From: Acanthosepion esculentum
Lineage: Eukaryota > Mollusca > Cephalopoda > Sepiida > Sepiidae
Direction: 5' to 3'
DNA length: 64,000 nucleotides
Assembly (NCBI GenBank): GCA_964036315.1
Contig: OZ038478.1
Coordinates: 139,407,360 to 139,471,359, forward strand
Position numbers and translations under genes: made by a program. The notes beneath the pieces are model-generated. The model saw nothing but the letters and a program-made list of their open reading frames with translations. It ran no database searches and was not told where the DNA came from. Shown in pieces: positions 1-10,929 of the stretch (the first letter of the stretch is position 1; each line of letters starts with the position of its first letter).

Positions 1-469
1 GCTGCTCACATATCTGGTCCATGTGGATATGGAAGGATTATGTTGCTGCTCACATATCCCTTCCATGTGGATATGAATTAATTCGGTTGCTGCACCCATA
101 TACGGAGCATGTGGATATGATTCGGTCAGGTTTCTGTCATATATCCGCTCCATATGGATATGAATCGGTTTGGTGGCTGCTCACATATACGGTCCATGTG
201 GATATGAATCGTTTAGGTTGCTGCTCACATATCCGATCTATATGGATATGAATCGGTTTGATGGCTGCTCACATATCCGGTCCATATTGATATGAATCGG
301 TTAGATTGCTGCTGACATATCCGGTCCATATGTATATGAATCGGTCAGGTTTCTGCTCACATATCCGGTCCATATTGATATGAATCGGTCAGGTTGCTAC
401 ACACATATCCGTTCCATATGGATAAGAATCCGTTAGGTTGCTGCTCACATAACCGGTTCATATGGATAT

Positions 470-895
470 GAATCTTTTAAGTTGCTGCAAACATATGTGG
501 TCCATATAGATATGAATCGTTTAGGTGGCTGCTGACATATCCGCTCCATATGGATATGGATTTGTTTGGTGGCTGCTCCCATATCCGCTCAATATGGATA
601 TGAATCGGTTTGGTGGCTGCTCACATATCTGGTCAATATGGATATGAATCGTTTTGGTGGCCGCTCATAATCCGGTCCATATGGATACGAATCGTGTGAG
701 TTGCTGCTCACATATCCCATCCATAAAGTTATGAATCAGTTATGTTGCTGCTCACATATCCGTACCATGTGGATATGAATTGGTTAGGTTTCTTCTCACA
801 TATCCGGTACAAGTGGATATGAATCGTTCAGTTTTAGCTGCTCATATATCCGATCCATATGGGTATGAATCGGTTAGGTTGCTTCTCACATATCC
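470..895 (+). repeat. Multi-monomer block A of the satellite, duplicated at 2990-3455 and partly at 1879
   Basis: A run of diagnostic variants recurs in the same order at three places. It starts with GAATCTTTTAAGTTGCTGCA and continues with an ACATATGTGG monomer, a GGTGGCTGCTGACATAT monomer and a GGTCAATATGG monomer. Its starts are 470, 1879 and 2990. The 470 and 2990 copies stay in register over several hundred bases at an offset of 2520 bp. This shows that blocks of many monomers, not only single monomers, were duplicated within the array. Confidence 0.85.
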
Positions 896-3800
896 GTTAC
901 ATATGGATATGAATCCTTTAAGATGCTGCAAACATATCCGGTCCATATCGATATGAATCGGTTAGGTTGCTGCTCACATATCCAGTCCATATGGATATGA
1001 ATCGGTCAGGTTGCTGCTCACATATCTTGTCCATATGGATATGAATCGTTCAGGTTGCTGCTCACATATCCCGACCATATGTATAGGAATCGGTTTGGTG
1101 GCTGCTCCCATATACGGTCCATATGGATATAAATCGGTTAGGTGGTTACTCACATATCCGGTCCATATGGATATAAATCGGTTAAGTTGCTGGTCACATA
1201 TCCGTTCTCTATGGATATGAATCGTTTAGGTTGCTGCTTACATGTCCGTTCAATATGGATATGAATCGGTAAGGTTGCTGCTCACATATCCGATCCATAT
1301 GGATATGAATCGGTTAGGTTGCTGCTCACATATCCGGTCCATGTGGATATGAATCGAGTTGGTTGCTGCTCACATATCCGGGCCATATGGATATGAATCG
1401 GTTAGGTTGCTACTCACATATCTTGTCTATATGGATATGAATCGGTCAGGTTGCTGCACACATATCCGGTCCATATGTATATGAATCGGTCAGGTTGATG
1501 CTCACATATCCGGTCCATATCGATATGAATCGGTTAGGTTGCTACTCACATATCCGTTCTTGATAGATATGAATCGGTTTGGTGGCTGCTCACATATCCG
1601 GTCCATATGGATATGAATCGGTCATGTTGCTGCACACATATCCGGTCCATATGTATATGAATCGGTCAGGTTGTTGCTCACATATCCGGTCCATATGGAT
1701 ATGAATCGGTTAGGTTGCTGCTCACATATCGATCCATATGGATATGAATAGGCTTTTGTTGCTGCTCACATATCCGGTCCATATGGATATCAATCGATCA
1801 GGTTGCTCCACACATATCCGTTCCATATGTATATGAATTTGTCAGGTTGCTGCTCACATATACGGTTTATATGGATATGAATCTTTTAAGTTGCTGCAAA
1901 CATATGTGGTCCATATGGATATGAATCGTTTAGGTGGCTGCTGACATATCCGCTCCATATGGATATGAATCGGTTTGGTGGCTGCTCACATATCTGGTCA
2001 ATATGGATATGAATAGTTTTGGTGGCCGCTCACATATCCGGTCCATATGGATACGAATCGTTTGAATTGCTGCTGACATATCCGATCCATAAGGTTATGA
2101 ATCAGTTGAATCGGTCAGTTTTCTGCACACATATCCGGTCCATATGGATATGAATCGGTCAGTTTGCTGCTCACATATCCGGTCTATATTGATATGAATC
2201 GGTTAGGTTGCTGCTCACATATCCGATCCATAAGGATATGAATCGGTTTGGTAGCTGCTCACATATACGGTCCATATCGATATGAATCGTTCAGGTTGCT
2301 GCTGACATATCCTCTCCATATCGATATGAATCGGTTAGGTAGCTGCTCACATATCCGATCCATATGGATATGAATAGGCTTTTGTTGCTGCTCACATATC
2401 CGGTCCATATGGATATCAATCGGTCAGGTTGCTGCACACATATCCGGTCCATATGTATATGAATCGGTCAGGTTGCTGCTCACATATCCGGTCCATATTG
2501 ATATGAATCGGTTAAGGTTGCTGCTCACATATCCGCTTCATATGGATGTTAATCAGTTTGATTGCTGCTCACATATCCGTTCCATATGTATATGAATCGG
2601 TTAGGTCGCTACTCACATATCCGTTCCTGAGAGATATGAATCGGTTTGGTTGCTGCTCACATATCCGGTACATATGGCTATGAATCGGTTAGGTGGCTGC
2701 TCACATATCCGGTCCATGTGGATATGAATCGGTTTTGTTGCTGCTCACATATCTGGGCCATATAGATATGAACCGATTAGGTTGCAGCTCACATATCCGG
2801 TCCATATGGATATGAATCGGTCAGGTTGCTGCTCACATATCCGGTCTATATGAATATGAATCGGTTAGGTTGCTGCTCACATATCCGGACTATATGGATA
2901 GGAATCGGTTAGGTTGCTGCAAACATATGTGATCCATTTGGATATCAATCGGTTAGGTTGTTGCTCACATATACGGTTAATATGGATATGAATCTTTTAA
3001 GTTGCTGCAAACATATGTGGTCCATATGGATATGAATCGTTTAGGTGGCTGCTGACATATCCGCTCCATATGGATATGGATCGGTTTGGTGGCTGCTCTC
3101 AAATCCGCTCAATATGGATATGAATCGGTTTGGTGGCTGCTCACATATCTGGTCAATATGGATATGAATCGTTTTGGTGGCGGCTCACATATCCGGTCCA
3201 TATGGATACGAATCGTTTGAATTGCTGCTCACATATCCGATCAATATGGTCATGAATCAGTTAGGTTTCTGCTCACATATCCGGACCATGTGGATATGAA
3301 TTGGTTAGGTTAGGTTTCTGCTCACATATCCGTTACATGTGGATATGAATCGGTCAGTTTTAGCTGCTCACATATCCGATCAATATGGTTATGAATCGGT
3401 TAGGTTGCTTCTCACATATCCGTTCCATATGGATATGAATCGTTTAAGATGCTGTAAACATATCCGGTCCATATGGATATGAATCGCTTAGGTTGCTGCT
3501 CACAAATATCCGGTCTATATGGATATGAATCGGTCAGGTTGCTGCTCACATATCCGATTTATATGGATATGAATTGTTTAAGTTCTGCAAATATATGTGG
3601 TCCATATGGATATGAATCGTTCAGGTTGCTGCTCACCTATCCAGTCCATATGGATATGAATCGTTAAATTGTTGCAAAGATATGTGGTCCATATGGATAT
3701 GAATCGGTTAGGTTGCTGCTCACATATCCGGTCCATATGGATATGAATCGGTTTGGTGGCTGCTCACATTTCCGGTCCATATGGATACGAATCGGTTGTG

Positions 3801-3996
3801 TTGCTGCTCACATATCAGGTCCATTTTGATATGAATCATTTAGGTTGCTCGTCACATATCTGCTCCATATGGATATGAATCGGTTAGGTTGCTGCTCACA
3901 TATCTGCTCCATATGGATATGAATCGGTGAGGTTGCTGCTCACATATGCGTTCCTTATAGATATGAATCGGTTTAGTTGCTGGTCACATATCCGGT

Positions 3997-5065
3997 CCAT
4001 GTGGATATGAATCGGTCAGGTTTCTGCTCACATATTCGGTCCATATGGATATGAATCGGGAAGATTGCTGCTCACATATCCGCTCTATATGGATATGAAT
4101 ATGTATTGTTGGTGCTCACATATCCGGTCCATATAGATATGAATAGTTTGGGTGGCTGCTGATATATCCGATCCATATGGATATGAATTTCTTAGGTTGC
4201 TGCTCCAATATACGTTCCATGTGGATATGAATCGGTCAGGTTGCTGCTCACATATCCGGTCCATATCGATATGAATCGGTTAGTTTGCTGCTCACATATC
4301 CGGTCCATATGGATATGAATTGGTTAGGTTGCAGCTCAAATATCCGGTTCTTTTGGATATGAATAGATTACGTTGCTGCTCACATATCCGGTCCATATAG
4401 ATATGAATAGGTTTGGTGGCTGCTCACATATCCGATCCATATGGATATGAATTTGTTAGGTTGCTGTTCGCATATACGGTCACTGTGGATAAGAATTGCT
4501 TAAGTTTCTGCTCACATGTCAGATCCATATGGATCAGAATTTGTTGCTTCTCACATATTTGATCCATATTGATATGAATCGGTTTGGTGGTTGCTCACAT
4601 ATCTGGTCCATTTGGATATGAATTGGTTACGTTGCTGCTCACATATCCGATCCATTTTGATAGGAATCGGTTTGGTGTCTGCTCGCATATCCGGTCCATA
4701 TGGATATGAATCGGTTTGGTGGCTGCTCACATATCCGGTCCATGTGGATATGAATCGGTCAGGTTTCTGCTCACATATTCGGTCCATATGGATATGAATC
4801 GGGAAGATTGCTGCTCACATATCTGCTCTATATGGATATGAATATGTATTGTTGGTGCTCACATATCCGGTCCATATGGATATGAATAGTTTTGGTGGCT
4901 GCTGACATATCCGATCCATATGGATATGAATTTCTTAGGTTGCTGCTCCAATATACGTTCCATGTGGATATGAATCGGTCAGGTTGCTGCTCACATATCC
5001 GGTCCATATCGATATGAATCGGTTAGTTTGCTGCTCACATATCCGGTCCATATGGATATGAATCG
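3997..5065 (+). repeat. Second block duplication in the satellite (3997-4322 and 4740-5065)
   Basis: About 325 bp starting at CCATGTGGATATGAATCGG recurs at an offset of 743 bp. The copies share rare variants: CGGGAAGATTGCTGC, GAATATGTATTGTTGGTGC and CTGCTCCAATATACGTTCC. A further, smaller pair sharing GAATAGGCTTTTGTTGCTG lies at 1741 and 2367 (offset 626). Offsets are close to multiples of 44 but not exact, so small indels have accumulated. Confidence 0.85.
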
Positions 5066-6491
5066 TTTAAGTTGGATCAAACATATGTGGTCCATATGGA
5101 TATGAATCGGTTAGGTGGCTGCTCACATATCCGGTCTTTATAGATATGAATCGATTTGGTGGCTGCTCACATATCCGATCCATGTCGATATGAATTGGTT
5201 AGGTTTCTGCTCACATATCCGGTCCTTGTGGATAGGAATCGGTCAGTTTGCTGCTCAAATATCCGATCCATATGGATATGAATCGGTTAGGTTGCTTCTG
5301 ACATATCTGGTCCATATGGATATGAATCGGTTAGGTTGCTTCTGACATATCCGATCCATATGGATATGAATCGGTTAGGTTGCTGCTCACATATCCGGTC
5401 CATATGGATATGAATCGGTTAGGTTGCTGCTCACATATCCGGTCCATATGGATATGAATCGGTTAGGTTGCTTCTCACATATCCGATCCATATAGATATG
5501 AATCGGTTAGGTTGCTTCTGACATATCCGGTCCATATGGATATGAATCGGTTAGGTTGCTGCTCACATATCCGGTCCATATTGATATGAATCGGTAAGGT
5601 TGCTGCTTACATATCCGGTTAATATGGATATGAATCGGTCAGGTTGCTGCTCACATATCTGGTCCATATGGATATGAATCACTCAGGTTGCTGCTCACAT
5701 ATCCGGTCCATATGGATAGGAATCGGTCATGTTGCTGCTCACATATCCGGTCCATATGGATATGAATCGGTTAGGTGGCTGCTCAAATACCGGGCCATAT
5801 GGATATGAATCAGTTAGGTTGCTGCTGAAATATTTGGTCCATATTGATATGAATCCGTTAGGTTGCGGCTCACATATCCGGTCCATATGGATATGAATCG
5901 GTTAGGTTGCTGCTCAAATATCCGTTCCATGTGGATATGAATCGGTTAGGTTGCTGCTCACATATCCCGTCCATATTGATATGAATCGTTTAGGTGGCTG
6001 CTCGCATATCCGGTCCATATGGATATGAATCGGTTTGGTGGCGGCTCACATATCCGGTCAATATGGATATGAATCGATTTGGTGGCTGTTCACATATCCG
6101 GTCAATATGGATATGAATCGCTTTGGTGGCTGCTCACATATCCGGTCCATATGGATATGAAACGGTTATGTTGCTGCTCACATATCCGAATCATATGGAT
6201 ATGAATTGGTTTGGTTGCTGCTCACTTATCCGGTCCATATGGATAGGAATCGGTTTGATGGCTGCTCACATCTCTTATCCATTTGGATTGGAATCGGTTT
6301 GGTGGCTGCTCACATATCCGGTCCATATGGATATGAATCGGTTTGGTGTCTGCTCACATATTCGGTTTTTATAGATATGAATCGGTTTGGTGGCTGCTCA
6401 CATATCCGATCCATATGGATATCAATCGATTAGGTTGCCGTGTGTGCTAGCAATGTCGATATGGCTGTGTGTGTGTTATATGCTTGAGTGC

Positions 6492-6494
<3 letters not shown>

Positions 6495-6554
<60 letters not shown>
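6495..6554. repeat. (TA)n then (CA)n microsatellite
   Basis: About 50 bp of alternating TA run directly into four CA units, just outside the 44-bp satellite. Between 6440 and 6494 there is only short non-repetitive sequence. Confidence 0.95.
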
Positions 6555-6867
6555 TTTCTCCATTTTCTGATCCTTTGTTCTTTCACCTTCTATTTGTAGC
6601 GATATATTAATTATTCATTGCGATATCATAAAATTTATTCTGTCAATCCGGCTATACTACCGTTCGCATTCAGTCCACTTGTACCGTCTACAACACGCAC
6701 ATCCATATCGTCATTGCTAGCTTTTAAAACAGTTGCGACTATTTAAAATCTTGTAACACAAAAACTTTGGTACAAGAGGCCATCAGTAATGGTAAAACAA
6801 AAACAAAAATACGTTGATGTTGCATTTGCAAACGATGGCTGCCTATCTCGTGGCGGAGCACAAGAAA

Positions 6868-7463
6868 GAGTTTGAATGTCTATTCTGAGGAGAGGAATGC
6901 AGCCGGGAATCGAGAGATCAGAGGGAAAAGACGAGTCAACCTTGGTCTCACACAGAGCCAGTATATCTGGGCAGTTTGCAGTGAGGAAAGATTCCACACT
7001 GCAGAAATTGGATCTAATGCCATGGATTTTGGAGAATGAAATATTGAAGGGTTTAGGTGATTTTTGAAGGGCTGGTTTAGGTTTACTTTTTCGATCTTTT
7101 TTAATCATCGTGTGGAATTATGGTTGGAAGATGAAAAGGCCTGAAGTAAACGAAGCCGACGGTTATCGACCGTGACGTGGGCAGAGAGTAGTTGGCACAG
7201 CCAGCATCATGTGGTCTGAGGGTTGTCCACCGGAGGTGACTGCAGGGACACCTTTCCATGCGCGACATGGTACTACAGACACCCCGGTATTATACAACTC
7301 TTGATCAGATCGACCGCTCAAGACGTTACGCAAGCGTTAGGGCTCCTAACTACCAGTCGGAAACAGCAACTAGGAAACTGTCAACCGTGTAGTCTCATAA
7401 TGAAGAAGTAATACCACAGACTGCACATATCACGGGAGAAACACGGCAGCCCTAGTACAGAGG

Positions 7464-7501
<38 letters not shown>

Positions 7502-7534
7502 TTCCAGGAACCCCATCCTAAACAAGAAACAAGG
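6868..7534 (-). mobile_element. LINE 5' fragment: 5' UTR plus start of the endonuclease
   Basis: On the minus strand this fragment encodes the beginning of an APE-type endonuclease of a non-LTR retrotransposon. It reads NISFSKIHGIRSNF, then VESFLTANCPDILALCET, which is the usual start of LINE ORF2 (an N/D-rich strand, then the 'PDILALCET' catalytic Glu region). The 667 bp match 39752-40418, the 5' part of a longer copy, nearly base for base in length. Both include the (GA)n run in the 5' UTR and both stop at AACAAGAAACAAGG, so 7534 is probably the true 5' end. Homology is lost below 6868, so everything downstream of the endonuclease start is missing. It is a dead fragment. Confidence 0.85.
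7469..7500. repeat. (GA)n tract inside the LINE 5' UTR
   Basis: A run of GA units that is also present at the same place in the second LINE copy (40347-40384). It therefore belongs to the element and is not a later local expansion. Confidence 0.9.
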
Positions 7535-7825
7535 TGTGAGCCTCTACTCTTGTCCAATAGAGAGGTGTGTATTCACCGGGCAGTAGCAAAGCATACATTC
7601 TCCTATTACATATAAAACATACAAGAACAACAAAAACAACAAAAAGATAAGATCGGGAGATAGTTGGCATCGTGTCTAGGCTGACAGTAGATGCATGTTC
7701 TGGGGTACAGGAATTATATTTTATTTGTATTTTACACTTTCACTACACTAAGTTTTAATTTAGTATAAACCCCATTGTCCTATTCATAAAATCTGCCTCA
7801 TTAACTTTAATTTTCCAAATTAGGA
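7535..7825. other. Unassigned spacer
   Basis: AT-rich sequence between the LINE 5' end and the 3-kb repeat. I see no coding frame or repeat, apart from a short AACAACAAAAACAAC run. Confidence 0.6.
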
Positions 7826-8269
7826 ATGCGCATTTTCCTTAATTACATCTGAATCTGATTTCTGATGTCCGGCCCAAACTGCTTTTAAATGGTTGGCATT
7901 AAAAAGTAACTGAGAAAATTTCAAAATTGACCTTTCAACGAATTCTTTTTTTTATAATAATCAAAAAAGCATTAACATAAGACATGACTTCCACGAGAAT
8001 CCGATTAAAGCGACTTTTCTTTCTACCACCCAGCATTGATAGCAATACTTCAAAACAATAGGTTGTAGAGGACCGGTGTGTGTGTTGCGTGTTTTTGTTG
8101 TATTAGGGACACGTGCGTTTATTTCCTGGAAATAAAAGGAGGTCCAACGAAAAGGACAATGCCGGACTCAAGTTGTCCAACCGAAGATGTAAAGAAGACA
8201 AACAAGACCGATATATATATAAACAAATATATGTATTAAACAAAACAATTTTACAATGGACAATAACAT

Positions 8270-8297
8270 TTGTGTGTGTGTGTGTGTGTGTGTGTGT
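8270..8297. repeat. (GT)n microsatellite
   Basis: About 14 GT units. The equivalent site in copy 2 (28094-28112) is shorter and interrupted, so this tract expanded in copy 1 or decayed in copy 2. Confidence 0.9.
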
Positions 8298-9600
8298 AAA
8301 CATTGGTGTCTGTATAATGTTTATGGCGTCTCCCACAAATGAGAAGACGCGGAACTTCTAAGATAACTTTCATTGTAGTTACTGAAATGAAGAAATGAAA
8401 AAGAGAACGAGGCGTGAAGTCGCCCAGTATTTATAGTATGTGGAGAATGTCCCCTAATGACAATTTGGGAATTAAGGAAGAGCTAACTACGATAATACCC
8501 CCCACCGATTGAAAGTTGTAAGAAACGAAAAGTTTTAATATGTAAAAACTTCATGGAAGTTTTGAATATTGCCCTTGTGAACTGAAAAGAAAAGCTGTCG
8601 AAAGTGTGGTTGGGAAGCGTGATTCGACGAAATGTACTTGTGCTATCATCAGGGTGCTGTATATTTTTCTCTAATATTTTTCCTGGAAGAAACGTCGCTA
8701 GTGTTCAGCGTTTGCTATTAAAATTTGTCTTTTTCCAATGCTCCACTTTGAATTGGCTTTTTCGTCCAGTCGCACTGTTTCCTGGCCGTAGTTTTGTCTG
8801 AAAACGAGCTTTTTTGTTTGCTATGCGTGGATAAATTTGGTGCACAAAATTAAATAGAAGCAACGTTGTGGCAAAGTTGAACTGATGTAGAATTTCTACC
8901 GAGTGTCGAATGCATGTTTGAGAGAATTTGCTATTACTGTCGATTGAATATCGTACTTGCAAATTCTTAGTTTGTTCGAGTTGCATCGTTGCAGAATGAA
9001 GATAAAGGACTCTGAGTCGCCTTTTGAGATGTGGTTTCACACTTTATCTATTTCAGTCCAGAAGAAGAGAGTGTTAATGGCGTTACGTTTCCCGTTTCGT
9101 AAACCGCGTTAAATTGGATCAAACGTCACCGAAAGAAAGAAAAGGTCCAGCAAATAGACAAGTGCGAGAAGGAGTGTTGTAATTATTCAATTGTTATTTA
9201 AACTAGAGTATTACTGTATAGGAATGTTATAAAGGGAATATAGGGGGTGGGGTCAAGGGTTGAATATTATGAGGATATGTACGATAGATAACAGTTGACC
9301 CTCGTGTTAAAATGTTAAGATTGTAGTGATCAGGGAAGCATAGACTCTGGAGGTTGTTTCATATTGCAACATTGTATTACTATACATTTTTGATATTCCT
9401 TACAACAATAACCACAGGCTGACATCATTATGATTATTTCGTATTAATTTTAAATCCTTTATACAGTAGAAACAGGCACAATAAACGATAAATTAATTTT
9501 AATCGCTCGACAAGACTCAGCTGGTCATAATTAAAGACACATGTATGTTATAGAGCACTTCCAGACGATCATATCTGGGTCCCAGAGTGTTGTTTACATG

Positions 9601-9604
<4 letters not shown>

Positions 9605-9681
<77 letters not shown>
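9605..9681. repeat. (TA)n microsatellite
   Basis: About 38 TA units at the same site as 29480-29531 in copy 2, which is shorter. It sits just upstream of the hairpin at 9721. Confidence 0.95.
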
Positions 9682-9687
<6 letters not shown>

Positions 9688-9720
9688 ATTTTATTATGAT
9701 ACATTACAATAAAAACATTT

Positions 9721-9754
9721 TACATCGCTACACAAAAACTTATGTAGCGATGTA
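9721..9754. repeat. Perfect 12-bp hairpin next to the (TA)n tract, copy 1
   Basis: TACATCGCTACA (9721-9732) and TGTAGCGATGTA (9743-9754) are exact reverse complements around a 10-base loop. The same hairpin is kept at 29563-29596 in the other copy. The reverse complement of its left side resembles the tail at 14411-14460, where GTTTTTGTGTAGCAATTTAA precedes another (TA)n tract. This suggests the structure is made of two Penelope-type element tails facing each other. Confidence 0.85.
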
Positions 9755-9789
9755 ATAGATGATATGTGTTGATACCACTGAGTTTTAAA

Positions 9790-9992
9790 GGAACACATAT
9801 CATTTTTCAACAACAATGCCTATCGTAACAAAACGTCCCTTTCGAAATATTTTTGGCACTAATTAAGGAGTTTAAAAAATTCAAAACGTAAAATGGAAAA
9901 TATTAAAAATAACTAGAACCTCTAAATCTTTATATGATCCATGTAACCTGTTTACAAGAAATATTTCATATTATAAATTTTCCCAACAATAA
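9790..9992 (+). pseudogene. Penelope-like element GIY-YIG domain relic, copy 1
   Basis: This is the damaged twin of the better frame at 29617-29832. The residues corresponding to FFNNNAYRN, TSLSKYFWH and KWKILKITR are visible, but in copy 1 the frame is broken by an in-frame TAA and indels near 9860. The pattern of a basic loop, 'T-x-LSK-x-x-W-x-LK' and 'W-x-I-L-K' is typical of the second half of the GIY-YIG endonuclease of Penelope-like retroelements. The upstream reverse transcriptase is absent. Confidence 0.55.
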
Positions 9993-10929
9993 AAACCTGT
10001 TAAATCAATGAAATATATAAACGGTACTAGCCGCCATTGCCTACCCTTCACCTTAAAATATAGATAAAAAAAATTGTTAATAATCACATATTGTAATTGT
10101 TTCGCCATTATTATATTAGTATATAATGGCCCATACAACATTTATTTGATTTATCAAAATATAATATTGCCAAGTTTTACTGGCTATTCACTAAATGACC
10201 ATTTGATTCGAGTATAGCCTGAAATGAAGACAAGGTCCCATGTGTAAGTAAATAGAATCGCTTTTTCCACAATGCCGAGTTGGCTTTTGTTTTTGTACTG
10301 TTGTATTTATGTATTAATATATTTTCAGACTAGTCAGGTTATTTGTAAATTAACAAAAAATCGTCATAAACATACATCGGACGTGTAAATTATTTGTTTT
10401 CTGGCAACTAGTGAGGCTTTATTATGCTACATAAAAGAAGACGGGAAAGGTGAAGAAATATATCTCGTTTTGTATTTTTTCCCTTTCTTTGACTTATTTT
10501 ATTGAAACGTAATGGCGCCATTCCCAAATGTTGGGGAGGGGACGATAACGACAACATGTCAGATTTTACCACACCCTCCACTACAACTTTGAAAATGGAG
10601 ACGCCGCCTCTCATTAAAGTCAGCCGCAACATTTTACTAAATGACCATTTTGATTCGAGTATAGCAAGAATTGAACACGAGGTCCCATGTGTAAGTACAA
10701 AGCATCGCTTTTTCCACAATGATGGATAATCGAATATTGTTTTAGTAAGGAGCAATGGGACTTATACTTTAAATCTTAATTTTTTAAAAAAACCTCCCCT
10801 TTTCAGAAAGTATTTCAGTCGAAATGTCGGCGACTAAACTGAATATCCCACTCCGAGTTACGAGTGAGACGGCTCGTTATCAGGCCAGTAGGATTAAAAA
10901 CAAAACAAATGGCGGAGGAACCTTCTGAG

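Larger units (their letters stand above)
1..6438. repeat. 44-bp satellite array (about 146 monomers)
   Basis: The whole stretch is a tandem array with a 44-bp period; for example the word CATATCC starts at 5346 and again at 5390. The consensus monomer contains CATATCCGGTCCATATGG followed by ATATGAATCGG and TTAGGTTGCTGCTCA. CATATCC and GGATATG form a 7-bp inverted repeat around the palindrome CCATATGG, so each unit can fold into a hairpin. Monomers differ by scattered substitutions and a few indels, which points to an old array. Because 44 is not a multiple of 3, any frame cycles through all three phases every 132 bp. This produces spurious repetitive open frames on both strands, and I do not call them genes. 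The array enters from the left edge and stops near 6438, where unrelated sequence begins. Confidence 0.97.
7826..10915 (+). repeat. 3.09-kb dispersed repeat, copy 1 (direct copy at 27589-30631)
   Basis: From TGCGCATTTTCCTTAATTAC to just past GTGAGACGGCTCGTTA this segment matches 27589-30631 over about 3 kb in the same orientation, with only a few percent visible differences. Neither copy has a long open frame. It contains a (GT)n tract, a long (TA)n tract, a perfect 12-bp hairpin and a short Penelope-type coding relic (separate entries). Copy 1 carries 160 bp (10530-10689) that copy 2 lacks. That block and its right flank include a second copy of a roughly 86-bp internal word found at 10191-10275 and again at 10637-10722. 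It may be a composite non-autonomous element or a segmental duplication. I cannot name a family for the whole. Confidence 0.85.

Noticed and set aside
21..6433. Many 60-83-residue open frames on both strands with a shared repeated peptide
   Set aside because: They are a consequence of a stop-poor 44-bp tandem repeat read through all phases. They appear on both strands and start anywhere.
1..6438. CRISPR array, because of regular short repeats
   Set aside because: The repeats are contiguous 44-bp units with no unique spacers, and no cas genes are present. The surrounding elements are eukaryotic.
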